Source: Pseudomonadales bacterium (GTDB lineage Bacteria > Pseudomonadota > Gammaproteobacteria > Pseudomonadales > Azotimanducaceae). From it: a stretch of DNA of 59,761 nt. The notes under the pieces were generated by a model. That model made no database searches. It was not told the DNA's origin and saw nothing but the letters and a program-made list of their open reading frames with translations. Within the stretch, counting starts at the first letter, position 1; each line of letters starts with the position of its first letter. The translations under genes were made by a program, and so were the position numbers. Positions 18,331-29,046 of the stretch are shown one piece after another. The stretch covers positions 1-59,761 of the forward strand of contig JADHNU010000011.1 of NCBI GenBank assembly GCA_016779325.1. Reading direction: 5' to 3'.

Positions 18331-19316
18331 AGCTGCGCCTCCTGATCTTCCCCTTCCTTCTCCGGCATAAGCAGATCTTTCTGCTCAACGCCCATCAGAA
18401 GCAGGGCATTGGCGGCCACGTAGATGGAGGAATAGGTCCCCACGACGACGCCAACCACCAGCGCTTCCGCAAACCCTTCGATCATTGAGCCCCCAAACAG
18501 CAGCAACGCCACCAGCACCAAAAGGGTGGTGAGGGACGTCACCAGGGTCCGGCCAAAGGATTGGCTGATGGCCTGATTAATAACGGCGATAGGTTCGGCG
18601 CGACGCAGGGCCCGAAAGTTCTCCCGAATACGGTCAGCGACGACGATGGTGTCATTGAGCGAGTAGCCAATCACCGCCAGCACCGCCGCCAGGGAGGGCA
18701 GGTCGAAGGACCAGCGAAACAGGGAAAAGGCGCCCAGGGTGATGATGACATCATGGACCAAAGCCATGACCGCGCTTAGGGCAAACTTCCCCGTAAAGCG
18801 GAACATGATGTAAACCATAACGAGGGAGAGGGCCGCGAGCATGGCCAGCCCCCCCTGCTCGCGCAGCTCTTCTCCCACCGCGGGGCCCACAAATTCGCTG
18901 CGCCGCAGCGCCACGGCGTCACCGTACTCCGCTTGCAGGGCCTCTAAAATCACGTCGCCTACGGTGGCCGTTTCGCCCACCACGTCCGGCGGCACGCGCA
19001 CGAGCACATCCCGCGCCGTCCCAAAGTTCTGCACGACAAGGTCCGCATAGCCTTTAGCTTCCAGGCCCAGTCGCACCGCTTGGGGGTCGGCCGGGGCTGG
19101 AAAGTGCACCTCCACCAGCGTACCGCCGGTGAAATCGAGGCCGAAGTTGAGCCCCCGTACGCCTAGGAGCGCGAGGGACGCCAGCACCAATACGGCAGAC
19201 AACACCAGGGTGGCCTTGCGCCAGCGCATGAAGTCAAAGGCCAGGCGCGTTTCCCAGAAAATCTGAGGTTTTGCCTCGCCTCCGCGACGCCGCGGACTTT
19301 GCTGTTCATCGGCCAT
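18327..19316 (-). CDS. secF: Protein translocase subunit SecF
   Basis: Inner-membrane partner of SecD that uses the proton-motive force to aid late steps of Sec export. The 329 residues contain the first membrane helix (ATLVLSAVLVLASLALLGVRG), the LNFGLDFTGGTLVEV signature at the start of the periplasmic domain, and five further helices with ALVHDVIITLGAFSLF and VIGYSLNDTIVVADRIREN. A basic N-terminal tail (about 30 residues) precedes helix 1. It lies 8 bases after the secD stop. Confidence 0.97.
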   Translation of the reverse strand: MADEQQSPRRRGGEAKPQIFWETRLAFDFMRWRKATLVLSAVLVLASLALLGVRGLNFGLDFTGGTLVEVHFPAPADPQAVRLGLEAKGYADLVVQNFGTARDVLVRVPPDVVGETATVGDVILEALQAEYGDAVALRRSEFVGPAVGEELREQGGLAMLAALSLVMVYIMFRFTGKFALSAVMALVHDVIITLGAFSLFRWSFDLPSLAAVLAVIGYSLNDTIVVADRIRENFRALRRAEPIAVINQAISQSFGRTLVTSLTTLLVLVALLLFGGSMIEGFAEALVVGVVVGTYSSIYVAANALLLMGVEQKDLLMPEKEGEDQEAQL

Positions 19317-19324
19317 AGCGTCTC

Positions 19325-21261
19325 CTAGATCGCCAGCCGCGTGACGCGGCGGCCCCCATAGAGGGCGTTGACGAGGGCGCGGGTAAGCACAATCGCCGTA
19401 AACATGGACGTGACGATGCCAATGGCCAGCGTCACGGCGAAGCCCTTCACGGGCCCGGACCCGATGGCGTAGAGCACGATCGCCACGAGGAAGGTGGTGA
19501 GGTTGGCGTCAAAAATCGTCACGAAAGCCCGATCAAAGCCAGAATGAATAGCTTGCTGGGGCGATCGGGTCGCCAGCTCTTCACGAATCCGAGAAAAGAT
19601 CAGCACGTTGGCATCCACGGCCATACCCACGGTGAGCACAATGCCCGCGATCCCGGGCAGGGTGAGGGTGGCGCCCAGGAGAGACATCACCGCGGTCAGA
19701 AGTACAAGGTTCGCTGCCAAGGCCACGTTAGCGGCCAAGCCAAAGAGCCGGTAGTAGACCAGCATGAACAACAGTACCAGCCCAAAGCCCACGGCCACGG
19801 AGAGCATCCCAGCGCGGATGTTGTCTTCCCCAAGGGAGGCCCCCACGGTGCGCTCTTCGACGATGTACATGGGCGCAGCCAGGGCACCCGCGCGCAGTAA
19901 AAGAGCCAGGTCCGAGGCTTCCCGCTGGGATAGGCCCGTAATCCGGAAACGATTCCCCAGCGCCGCCTGAATGGTGGCGACGCTGATTAAGCGCTGGGTT
20001 TCGTAGGGAATCTGGCGCACCACCGTTTCCCCGTCGATTTCGACGTAGCGGGTGCGGGTGCGGGTTTCCTTGAAGAGAATGGCCATGGACCGGCCGATAT
20101 TGCTTCGCGTGGCCTCGTTCATGCGCTGCCCGCCGCGCCCGTCAAGGGTGATATTCACCTGGGGCATGGAGGTTTCCGGGTCAAAGCCCGCTTGGGCATT
20201 GGAAACCCGGTCGCCCGTCACAATAAGCGCGCGCTCCAGGTCCACGGCCCGGGCGTTGTAATCATAGGTTTCCACCTCGGACCGGGGCGCGTCGGGCTCC
20301 GCGGCCAGACGAAACTCCAAGTTCGCCACCTTGCCGATGATATCCTTTGCACGGGTGGAATCTTGGATGCCGGGCAAGTCGAGCACAATGCGATTGCGAC
20401 CCAGGCGCTGCACCAGAGGCTCGGATACGCCGAGCTCATTCACCCGATTACGCAAGCTCACGAGGTTCTGGTCGATGGCGTAGTCTTCGATGTCCTTCAC
20501 CACCTCGGGCCGGAGGGTCAGCTGGAGCGCCGGGGCGCCCTCGATCAGGTCCGTCGTGGCAGTGAATTCGAGGGTGCGCTCCGCCAGCAGGCGACGGGCT
20601 GCGTCCCGGTCGGCCTCATCGCGAAAGCGAATGGTGAGGCGGCGAACGGCTTGCTCCGTTTGCACGGGCCGAAGGTAACGCAGGCGCTCTTCCCGGAAGA
20701 CCGTACGAAGCTCATCTTCGAAGGCCCGAAGGCGATCGGCCACGGCCCGCTCCATGTCCACCTCAAGAAGGAAGTGGACGCCCCCGGACAGATCCAAGCC
20801 AAAGTTCATGCGCTGCGCGCCAAGGTTCTCAAGCCAGGCCGGGGTGGTGGACGCGAGATTCATCGCCACGATGAAATTATCGCCAAAACCGGAGCGCACC
20901 AGCGCTTCCTTGACCACTTCCTGAGCCCGGAGCTGAGCCTCATTACTGGAGAAGCGCAGAAGCGCCGCGCGCCCGTCCTGCTCCGCCCCAAAGCTCGACA
21001 GCCCCGCCTCAGCGAGCGCTTGCTGGGCGACGGCGAAAGCTTCGCGAAGCGGCTGCTCGGCGTCTTCCCGCGGGGAGAGCTGCAGCGCGTAGTCCGGCGG
21101 GTAAAGATTGGGGATCGCATAAATCGCCCCGAAGACCAGCACAACCAAGAGCAGGAGGGTCTTGCCGAGCCCCGTGCGATTTAGCTGCTCCGGAGGCCGG
21201 CGACGGGGGCCGGCTCCGGTGAGCATGGCACCCGGCGCGTCGCTTTGCGGCCCCCGGGCCA

Positions 21262-21262
<1 letters not shown>
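19325..21262 (-). CDS. secD: Protein translocase subunit SecD
   Basis: Works with SecF and YajC in Sec-dependent export. The 645-residue protein has membrane helix 1 at about residues 33-50 (TLLLLVVLVFGAIYAIPNL). A large periplasmic domain follows with RMNFGLDLSGGVHFLLEVD, and five C-terminal helices carry GIVLTVGMAVDANVLIFSRI. The ATG at 21262 overlaps the yajC stop (TGATG), which supports coupling. This start gives a roughly 30-residue polar, Pro/Arg-rich N-terminal extension compared with E. coli SecD; Met13 is an alternative. Confidence 0.97.
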
Positions 21263-23790
<2,528 letters not shown>

Positions 23791-23838
23791 GGCGCGCTCC
23801 AGCGGACTTACGGGCCCGGGGGCGCGGAGTCTAGCAAC

Positions 23839-26259
23839 TTATTCCGAGGGAAGAAGGGTTATGCGCTCGAGCCCCGCGGTGGGGAAGCGATCGGCGGTCA
23901 CTTGGCCCGCCAAATTGTTCACCAAATAGCTATCCACCGCCTGACGCACATCCACGCCGACGTAGGCCCCCTGAAGCGCCGTGAGGTCGAGACCGTAGCG
24001 CCCCTCAAAGAGGACGTTGGTGACGGCGACGTTGAGGGCCGGCGCCGTAGCGAGGATGGCGCCGTCTTCCACCAGCACCACTCCGCTTGGGGTTGCTAGC
24101 CGGCGCACCCGCGCTCCCGCGGTCACCACGGCTCCGGCGGCATCGAGCACCTGGGCCTGAGCCGTAAGGTCGGCCTCGAGCTGGAGGTTCGAAAGCTGCA
24201 GGAACGCGTCCCCCGACGGGTCGGCTAAGCCCTGCTCCACCAGGGCCTTCAGCGTTGCCGCTGGCACCTGACTCAGCACCGCAAGGGTTCGGTCACTCGC
24301 GGCCAGATCGAACACCGCGCCCCGGGACAGGGGACCGCTCGGCAGCAGGGCGTCGGCCGGCAAGCTGCCCGCATCCAGCACACCCACCTGGGGCGAAGGC
24401 GCGTTGGCATTGAAGGCCGTGGTGCGCGCCGCGGCGAAAAGGGCATCCGCCGCCAGGTCACCGAAATTGGTTTCGCTGCTGCGGAGGGCACTTGCCCGGG
24501 CATCCAACTCCACCCCGAGGGTCGCCGCGGTCTCCGCCTCGAGCACGGCAAGGTCACTCGCTAAAGGGTCAAGCACGGCGCTTTGGAGCGCGTTGTCCTT
24601 CTCCGCAAAATCGGCCGCCGGGGGCCCTAGCACGCGCAGCGGACCACTTGGGCTCTGGGTTTCCGAATAGACGCCGAAGCCATCAAAAACCCCCTGGAAG
24701 CGCCCGAGATAGCGGTAGCGGTCGGCGGTGGCGACCAAGGCCACGGGTTGGCCAGCGGCGTCCGTGCCCAGCGTGGGATAAGGCCCTGCCAGAACGTCGC
24801 CGGGCACGAGGGGGTCGTTCTCCGATCCGAGTAGCGCTGGCGTCGCCGATAGCAGCACATCCACACCGCGCAGGCTTGCCCCCAGGGCGAGATCAGCCGC
24901 CACAGTCCCCTGATCCACCAGAAGGATCACTAGGGAAGCACCCGCGAGCGCCGCTTCGTCGATACGGCTTTGGAGCGTGGCCACGAGCGTCGCCTCATCC
25001 GGCAGGCGGAGCTGGCGAACCGCCGTCCGCCGGTCCAAGTTTGGATCCACGGCCCCCAGCACCAGCACTCGGCGCCCGGCGGCCCGGGTGAGCAGCGCGT
25101 TGGCTAACCGTCCCTCGGTGCGGAGGCGCTGCCAGCTTTGTTCAAAGCTGCCATCGATCACGGAATTCACTACGGGCACGGCGGGCTCAAGATCATTGGC
25201 GAACACGGAGAACAAGGAGGGCGAGAGGGAGAAATCCCGAGCCCCCACGCCCATAAAGTCGTAGCCGATCTGCTCCACGGCGCGCACGTCGTAAAACTCC
25301 GCCCCCGTTTCAAGGCTCACGGCGAGGGCCTTACTCGGGGCGATCTGGTTGCCCGCACTCGCCGTGAGCACGGCCCCCGGCGCCGCGTCCTCGGCCGCCC
25401 GGAGAACGGTAAGGAACCGCGCAATATTGCCCACGGGCTGGGCGTCCGTGGATAGCGCTCCAGCATCAAGCAAAGCCGATGCCCCCCCCGCGTGATGCAG
25501 CAGGGTCAGGACAAGGGGCGGGTAGAAACGGCGAAAAGCCTCATCATGGGGCCCGGAGACCGCGAGGTCCGCCGCGAGGGCCTCCGCCTGAGGGGCCAGG
25601 GGGGCAAGGTCCGCCGTGCCATCGGCAAAAAGATCCAGCATGAGGGCTTCCGAATCCACGGTCAGGGCCGTCTCAGCAAGGCGCTCGTAGACGGCGGCAA
25701 GGCCCGTGGCAAGCTGTGTGGCCTCCGCCGGCGGATTGGCGAGAAGCGTTGCCGCCTCGGCTGCGGCGGGCGCCGACAGCCGCCCGTCCAGGCGGTCAAA
25801 CACCATTCTCCGCGCCACGATGGTACTTAGCGGCGAAAGATCGAGGCCAATGAGGTCGTCCCCAGCCTGCGTACCCGAAAGATCAACGTAGCGCTCAAGG
25901 TAAAGGCCCGAGCTCGAAGCCAAATTGCAGCGCAGCCGACCTTCAAAACTGGGCGGCACGAGAAGCAAATAGGCGCCGGCCTCATCCACCGCGGCTTGGT
26001 GCTGCACCTGGTCTTCCAAGGTCAGGGCAACGCACTGCCCACCGCTCAAAAGCCGCTCCGTGCCAAGGCTGGCGCCCCCCCGCAGCGACACCGTGCTGCG
26101 AATGACGAGGCGTCCATCGTTGCTGTCGCCGAGCGCGCCACCGCCCCCGCCGCAACCCGCGAGAACCGCCAAAAATCCAAGCACATACCCCAGGCGCCAC
26201 TGCAAACCTTGCCTCAAGGACCTTCTCCCATGACCAATGTCGAGCCAGCAGGGCGCCAT
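23839..26259 (-). CDS. Large lipoprotein with a degenerate 5'-nucleotidase/metallophosphatase fold (probable pseudoenzyme)
   Basis: About 806 residues from the ATG at 26259; a TTG nearer the signal peptide (around 26205) is an alternative start, because upstream similarity is lacking. The signal peptide ends in FLAVLAGC, followed by a Gly run. Residues about 60-270 are helical and unrecognised. From about 290 the layout follows UshA-type 5'-nucleotidases, but the catalytic motifs are altered. The usual GNHEFD is GARDFS, DAGD is SAGNQ, the HLG His is replaced (VDQG), GGHSH is SATPA, and the C-terminal NGGGIR is DAGSLP. Structural motifs such as RYRYLGRFQGVFDGFG, ETNFGDLAADALF and the helix with PAATLKALVEQGL are kept. 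I infer loss of metal binding and a binding or scaffold role at the outer membrane. Confidence 0.72.
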   Translation of the reverse strand: MAPCWLDIGHGRRSLRQGLQWRLGYVLGFLAVLAGCGGGGGALGDSNDGRLVIRSTVSLRGGASLGTERLLSGGQCVALTLEDQVQHQAAVDEAGAYLLLVPPSFEGRLRCNLASSSGLYLERYVDLSGTQAGDDLIGLDLSPLSTIVARRMVFDRLDGRLSAPAAAEAATLLANPPAEATQLATGLAAVYERLAETALTVDSEALMLDLFADGTADLAPLAPQAEALAADLAVSGPHDEAFRRFYPPLVLTLLHHAGGASALLDAGALSTDAQPVGNIARFLTVLRAAEDAAPGAVLTASAGNQIAPSKALAVSLETGAEFYDVRAVEQIGYDFMGVGARDFSLSPSLFSVFANDLEPAVPVVNSVIDGSFEQSWQRLRTEGRLANALLTRAAGRRVLVLGAVDPNLDRRTAVRQLRLPDEATLVATLQSRIDEAALAGASLVILLVDQGTVAADLALGASLRGVDVLLSATPALLGSENDPLVPGDVLAGPYPTLGTDAAGQPVALVATADRYRYLGRFQGVFDGFGVYSETQSPSGPLRVLGPPAADFAEKDNALQSAVLDPLASDLAVLEAETAATLGVELDARASALRSSETNFGDLAADALFAAARTTAFNANAPSPQVGVLDAGSLPADALLPSGPLSRGAVFDLAASDRTLAVLSQVPAATLKALVEQGLADPSGDAFLQLSNLQLEADLTAQAQVLDAAGAVVTAGARVRRLATPSGVVLVEDGAILATAPALNVAVTNVLFEGRYGLDLTALQGAYVGVDVRQAVDSYLVNNLAGQVTADRFPTAGLERITLLPSE

Positions 26260-26302
26260 GAGACACCGCCAAGGCCTTCCCGTCCAGTCGCAACGCCCTG
26301 CG

Positions 26303-26331
26303 TTGGCGCCAGCGAGGAAGGCAGGTATGAT
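26303..26331 (+). promoter_or_regulatory. Sigma-70 type promoter of tRNA-Leu(CAA)
   Basis: TTGGCG at 26303-26308 and TATGAT at 26326-26331 are separated by 17 bases. A GC-rich discriminator follows, and the tRNA begins 12 bases after the -10. This is the clearest -35/-10 pair that I see in the window. Confidence 0.75.
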
Positions 26332-26342
26332 CCTGCTCCCAT

Positions 26343-26429
26343 GCCGGAGTGGTGGAATTGGTAGACGCGCCGGACTCAAAATCCGGTCCCCGCGAGGGGG
26401 TGTGGGTTCAAGTCCCACCTCCGGCACCA
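26343..26429 (+). tRNA. tRNA-Leu, anticodon CAA
   Basis: An 87-base class II tRNA. The acceptor arm pairs GCCGGAG (26343-26349) with CTCCGGC (26419-26425), then discriminator A and an encoded CCA. The anticodon stem CCGGA/TCCGG encloses loop CTCAAAA, giving anticodon CAA at 26377-26379, which reads UUG. The variable arm is long (CCCCGCGAGGGG region) and the T loop GTTCAAG is standard. The gene is single; the RDD protein gene starts 39 bases downstream with no terminator between. Confidence 0.97.
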
Positions 26430-26467
26430 TCTTTAATGATTGTCTCGAGCCGGGAGCGCTGCGCCTG

Positions 26468-26953
26468 ATGCCCTCCGCTGCCCCGAACCCCTTCGAAGAG
26501 CTGCCCCCCGCCGGCTTCCTTCGCCGGGTCATGGCCATGGTCTATGACGGGCTTTTGGTGCTGGCGCTCATCTTGACCACCACGGGGGTGGCGAATCTCT
26601 TTGCCCCCCGGCCCGACCTCGCGCCCGACGCCACCACCGCTTCCCTTGAGGGCATGCAAACGGTCACTGGCCCCTTCCTGTCGAGCCTGCTGTTTATCGA
26701 GATGTTTGCCTTCTTCGCCTTCTTTTGGGTGCGCTACGGTCGAACCCTCGGGATGCAGGCCTGGCGCCTGCGCGTCCAAGATAGCGAGGGCCATAACATC
26801 ACCCTACTCGCCGCGCTGAAGCGCTTCCTCGTCGCCTTCCCTTCCCTTTTGCTCTTGGGCCTCGGCTACTGGGTGATGCTGCTCGACCCCATGAAGCGCA
26901 GCTGGAGTGATCGGGCGTCGAACACGCGCGTGGTGCTGCATCAAGACGGGTAG
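26468..26953 (+). CDS. RDD family membrane protein
   Basis: Small inner-membrane protein of 161 residues from the ATG at 26468. The RDD signature appears at the start (GFLRRVMAMVYDGLLVLALIL), with charged Arg and Asp in the first helix. Two or three further helices include LLFIEMFAFFAFFWVRYG and FLVAFPSLLLLGLGYWVMLL. The loop RTLGMQAWRLRVQDSEG is also typical. Transport roles (Na+/H+ or osmolyte) are proposed for some family members, but the function here is unknown. It is downstream of a tRNA and upstream of pepA; lptF and lptG, its usual neighbours, are not in this window. Confidence 0.9.
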   Translation: MPSAAPNPFEELPPAGFLRRVMAMVYDGLLVLALILTTTGVANLFAPRPDLAPDATTASLEGMQTVTGPFLSSLLFIEMFAFFAFFWVRYGRTLGMQAWRLRVQDSEGHNITLLAALKRFLVAFPSLLLLGLGYWVMLLDPMKRSWSDRASNTRVVLHQDG

Positions 26954-27023
26954 CGCTGCTTCCCCGATCCGCCTCCGCTAAACTGGTCCCATCGCCCAGC
27001 CGGGCCCCGACCAAGGCACAACC

Positions 27024-28496
27024 ATGAAAAGCACCTTCAGGGCACAAGATCCCGCGAAACACGCCTGCGATTTGCTCCTCCTGCCCGTTTTCGGCGCCGC
27101 CCTAAAGGGCCGAAGCCAGGACCTCGACGCCGCGCTTGGCGGCTTGCTTACGCGCTGCGTGGCCCAAGGCGATTTGGGGAAGAGCGCGGGCGCGACCCTC
27201 CTTCTGCCCGTACAACAGGGGCTGAAAGCTGCCCGCGTGCTGCTTTTTCAATGCGGCACGGAAGGCACCCTCGAGACCCTCCGGGAGGGCCTCACTGCGG
27301 CCTTTACCCTGGCCTGCAAAAGCCCTGCGAAAAGCCTGGCCTTACTCCTCAGCGACGCCCAGGGAACGGGTTATGAGGAAGACGGGCTCATCGTGGAAGC
27401 GGTGCTCGCCGCCCACTACACGGCCTACCGCTTCCAGCGTTACCTGAAGGATCCGAAGCCCGTCGCCGCGACCTCCCTCGCCCTTCTGCAAAGCGGCCGG
27501 GCCTCCGCCGCCCAGCAGAAGGCTCTCGCTCGCGCCGATGCCCTCGCCCGGGGCATTGCCCTCACCCGAACCCTCGGGGATGAGCCGGGCAACGTGTGCC
27601 ATCCCACCTATCTCGCGAAGGAAGCGCAACGGATTGCCAAGGGCCACGCCAAAATGAGCGTCGAAGTCCTCTCCGAGGCCGAAATGAAACGCCTGGGGAT
27701 GGGCGCCTTTCTCGCCGTCTCCGCGGGCTCCGCGCAACCGGGCAAACTCATTGTGTTGCGCTATAGGGGCGGTCCCCGGACGGCCGCCCCCCATGTGCTC
27801 GTCGGCAAGGGCATCACCTTCGACACGGGCGGCATCAGCCTGAAGCCGGGCCCGGGCATGGACGAGATGAAATTCGACATGTGCGGCGCCGCCAGCGTGC
27901 TTGGCACCCTGTCCGCCGTGGCGGAAGCGGGCCTCCCGCTCAACGTCATTGGCGTCATCGCGGCGGCGGAAAATATGCCCTCCGGCGTGGCAACGCGCCC
28001 CGGCGATATCGTGAAAACGCTCAGCGGCCAAACGGTGGAGATCCTCAACACGGACGCCGAAGGGCGCTTGGTGCTATGCGACGCCCTCACCTATGCGGAA
28101 CGATTTAAGCCAGCTTCCGTTGTCGACATCGCCACCCTCACCGGGGCAGCGGTCATTGCCCTGGGCAGCCCCGCGACGGCCCTGTATGCCAACAACGACG
28201 CGCTGGCCACGGCACTGCTCAGCGCCGGGGAAGAGACGGGCGATCGGGCTTGGCGGATGCCGCTCTGGGAGGCCTACCAAAAGCAGCTGAAGTCGAACTT
28301 TGCGGATATGGCCAACATCGGCGGGCGGGAAGCGGGCAGCGTCACCGCGGCCTGCTTCCTTGCCCGCTTCACCAAGGCCTATCCCTGGGCCCACCTGGAT
28401 ATCGCTGGCTCCGCCTGGCGGACCGGTGGCGACAAGGGCGCCACGGGGCGCCCCGTGCGGCTGCTCATGCGCTATCTCGAGGCCCAGTGCGCCTGA
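27024..28496 (+). CDS. pepA: Leucyl aminopeptidase (M17)
   Basis: Two-zinc exopeptidase that trims N-terminal residues; in E. coli PepA also binds DNA as XerA. The 490 residues have a variable N-terminal domain and a well-conserved catalytic half. KGITFDTGGISLKPG has metal and substrate ligands. NTDAEGRLVLCDALTYAE is the family signature. LTGAAVIALG and the C-terminal HLDIAGSAW are present. holC follows 25 bases later on the same strand, a common pairing. Confidence 0.96.
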   Translation: MKSTFRAQDPAKHACDLLLLPVFGAALKGRSQDLDAALGGLLTRCVAQGDLGKSAGATLLLPVQQGLKAARVLLFQCGTEGTLETLREGLTAAFTLACKSPAKSLALLLSDAQGTGYEEDGLIVEAVLAAHYTAYRFQRYLKDPKPVAATSLALLQSGRASAAQQKALARADALARGIALTRTLGDEPGNVCHPTYLAKEAQRIAKGHAKMSVEVLSEAEMKRLGMGAFLAVSAGSAQPGKLIVLRYRGGPRTAAPHVLVGKGITFDTGGISLKPGPGMDEMKFDMCGAASVLGTLSAVAEAGLPLNVIGVIAAAENMPSGVATRPGDIVKTLSGQTVEILNTDAEGRLVLCDALTYAERFKPASVVDIATLTGAAVIALGSPATALYANNDALATALLSAGEETGDRAWRMPLWEAYQKQLKSNFADMANIGGREAGSVTAACFLARFTKAYPWAHLDIAGSAWRTGGDKGATGRPVRLLMRYLEAQCA

Positions 28497-28521
28497 GCCC
28501 GCAGCCGACGGGAAGGGGCCC

Positions 28522-28980
28522 ATGACGCGCATCGACTTTTACGTCCTCGATGCCCACCGTCGCGACGCGCGCGAGCAGTTCGCTGCGCGCCTCGCGGCGA
28601 AGGCCGTGCGCGCGGGTCAGCGCCCCATCATCCTGTGTGACGACGACGCGGGGCGCGCGCGCCTCAGCGCCCTGTGCTGGAATCTGCCCAGCACCTTCCT
28701 CCCCACGGCCCCCCTTCATGCCGCCGAAGCGCCAAGCGCTCCGGTATTGCTGGCCTTGGAAACGGAACTCGACGCCCTTGGCCCAGCCCCCCTTCCGGCC
28801 CACGAATGGCTGATCAATCTTCGCTTAGTTCGGAGCGCCCACTTCGCGGCCTTCGACCGCGTCGCCGAGATCATTTGCCAGGACGACGCCGTGCGCGAGG
28901 CCGGCCGCGCCCACTACCGCTTCTACCGGGAACGGGGCTACCCGCTCCATCACCACGAGCTGAAGGGGCGCGAGGCGTAA
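28522..28980 (+). CDS. holC: DNA polymerase III chi subunit
   Basis: Chi links the clamp loader to single-strand-binding protein through psi (HolD). The ATG at 28522 gives MTRIDFYVLDAHRRDAREQF and 152 residues, the family size. The conserved acidic and aromatic stretches RPIILCDDDAGRARL, LCWNLPSTFLPTAP and YRFYRERGYPLHHHEL match chi. Position between pepA and valS is the conserved one. Its partner psi is also encoded in this window at 55846-56541. Confidence 0.93.
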   Translation: MTRIDFYVLDAHRRDAREQFAARLAAKAVRAGQRPIILCDDDAGRARLSALCWNLPSTFLPTAPLHAAEAPSAPVLLALETELDALGPAPLPAHEWLINLRLVRSAHFAAFDRVAEIICQDDAVREAGRAHYRFYRERGYPLHHHELKGREA

Positions 28981-29046
28981 CGTCCTAAAGCACTTTGCGG
29001 TAGCATGCGCGGCTTGATTCGCCCTAGCCGAGAAGCGCGCCCGTCT

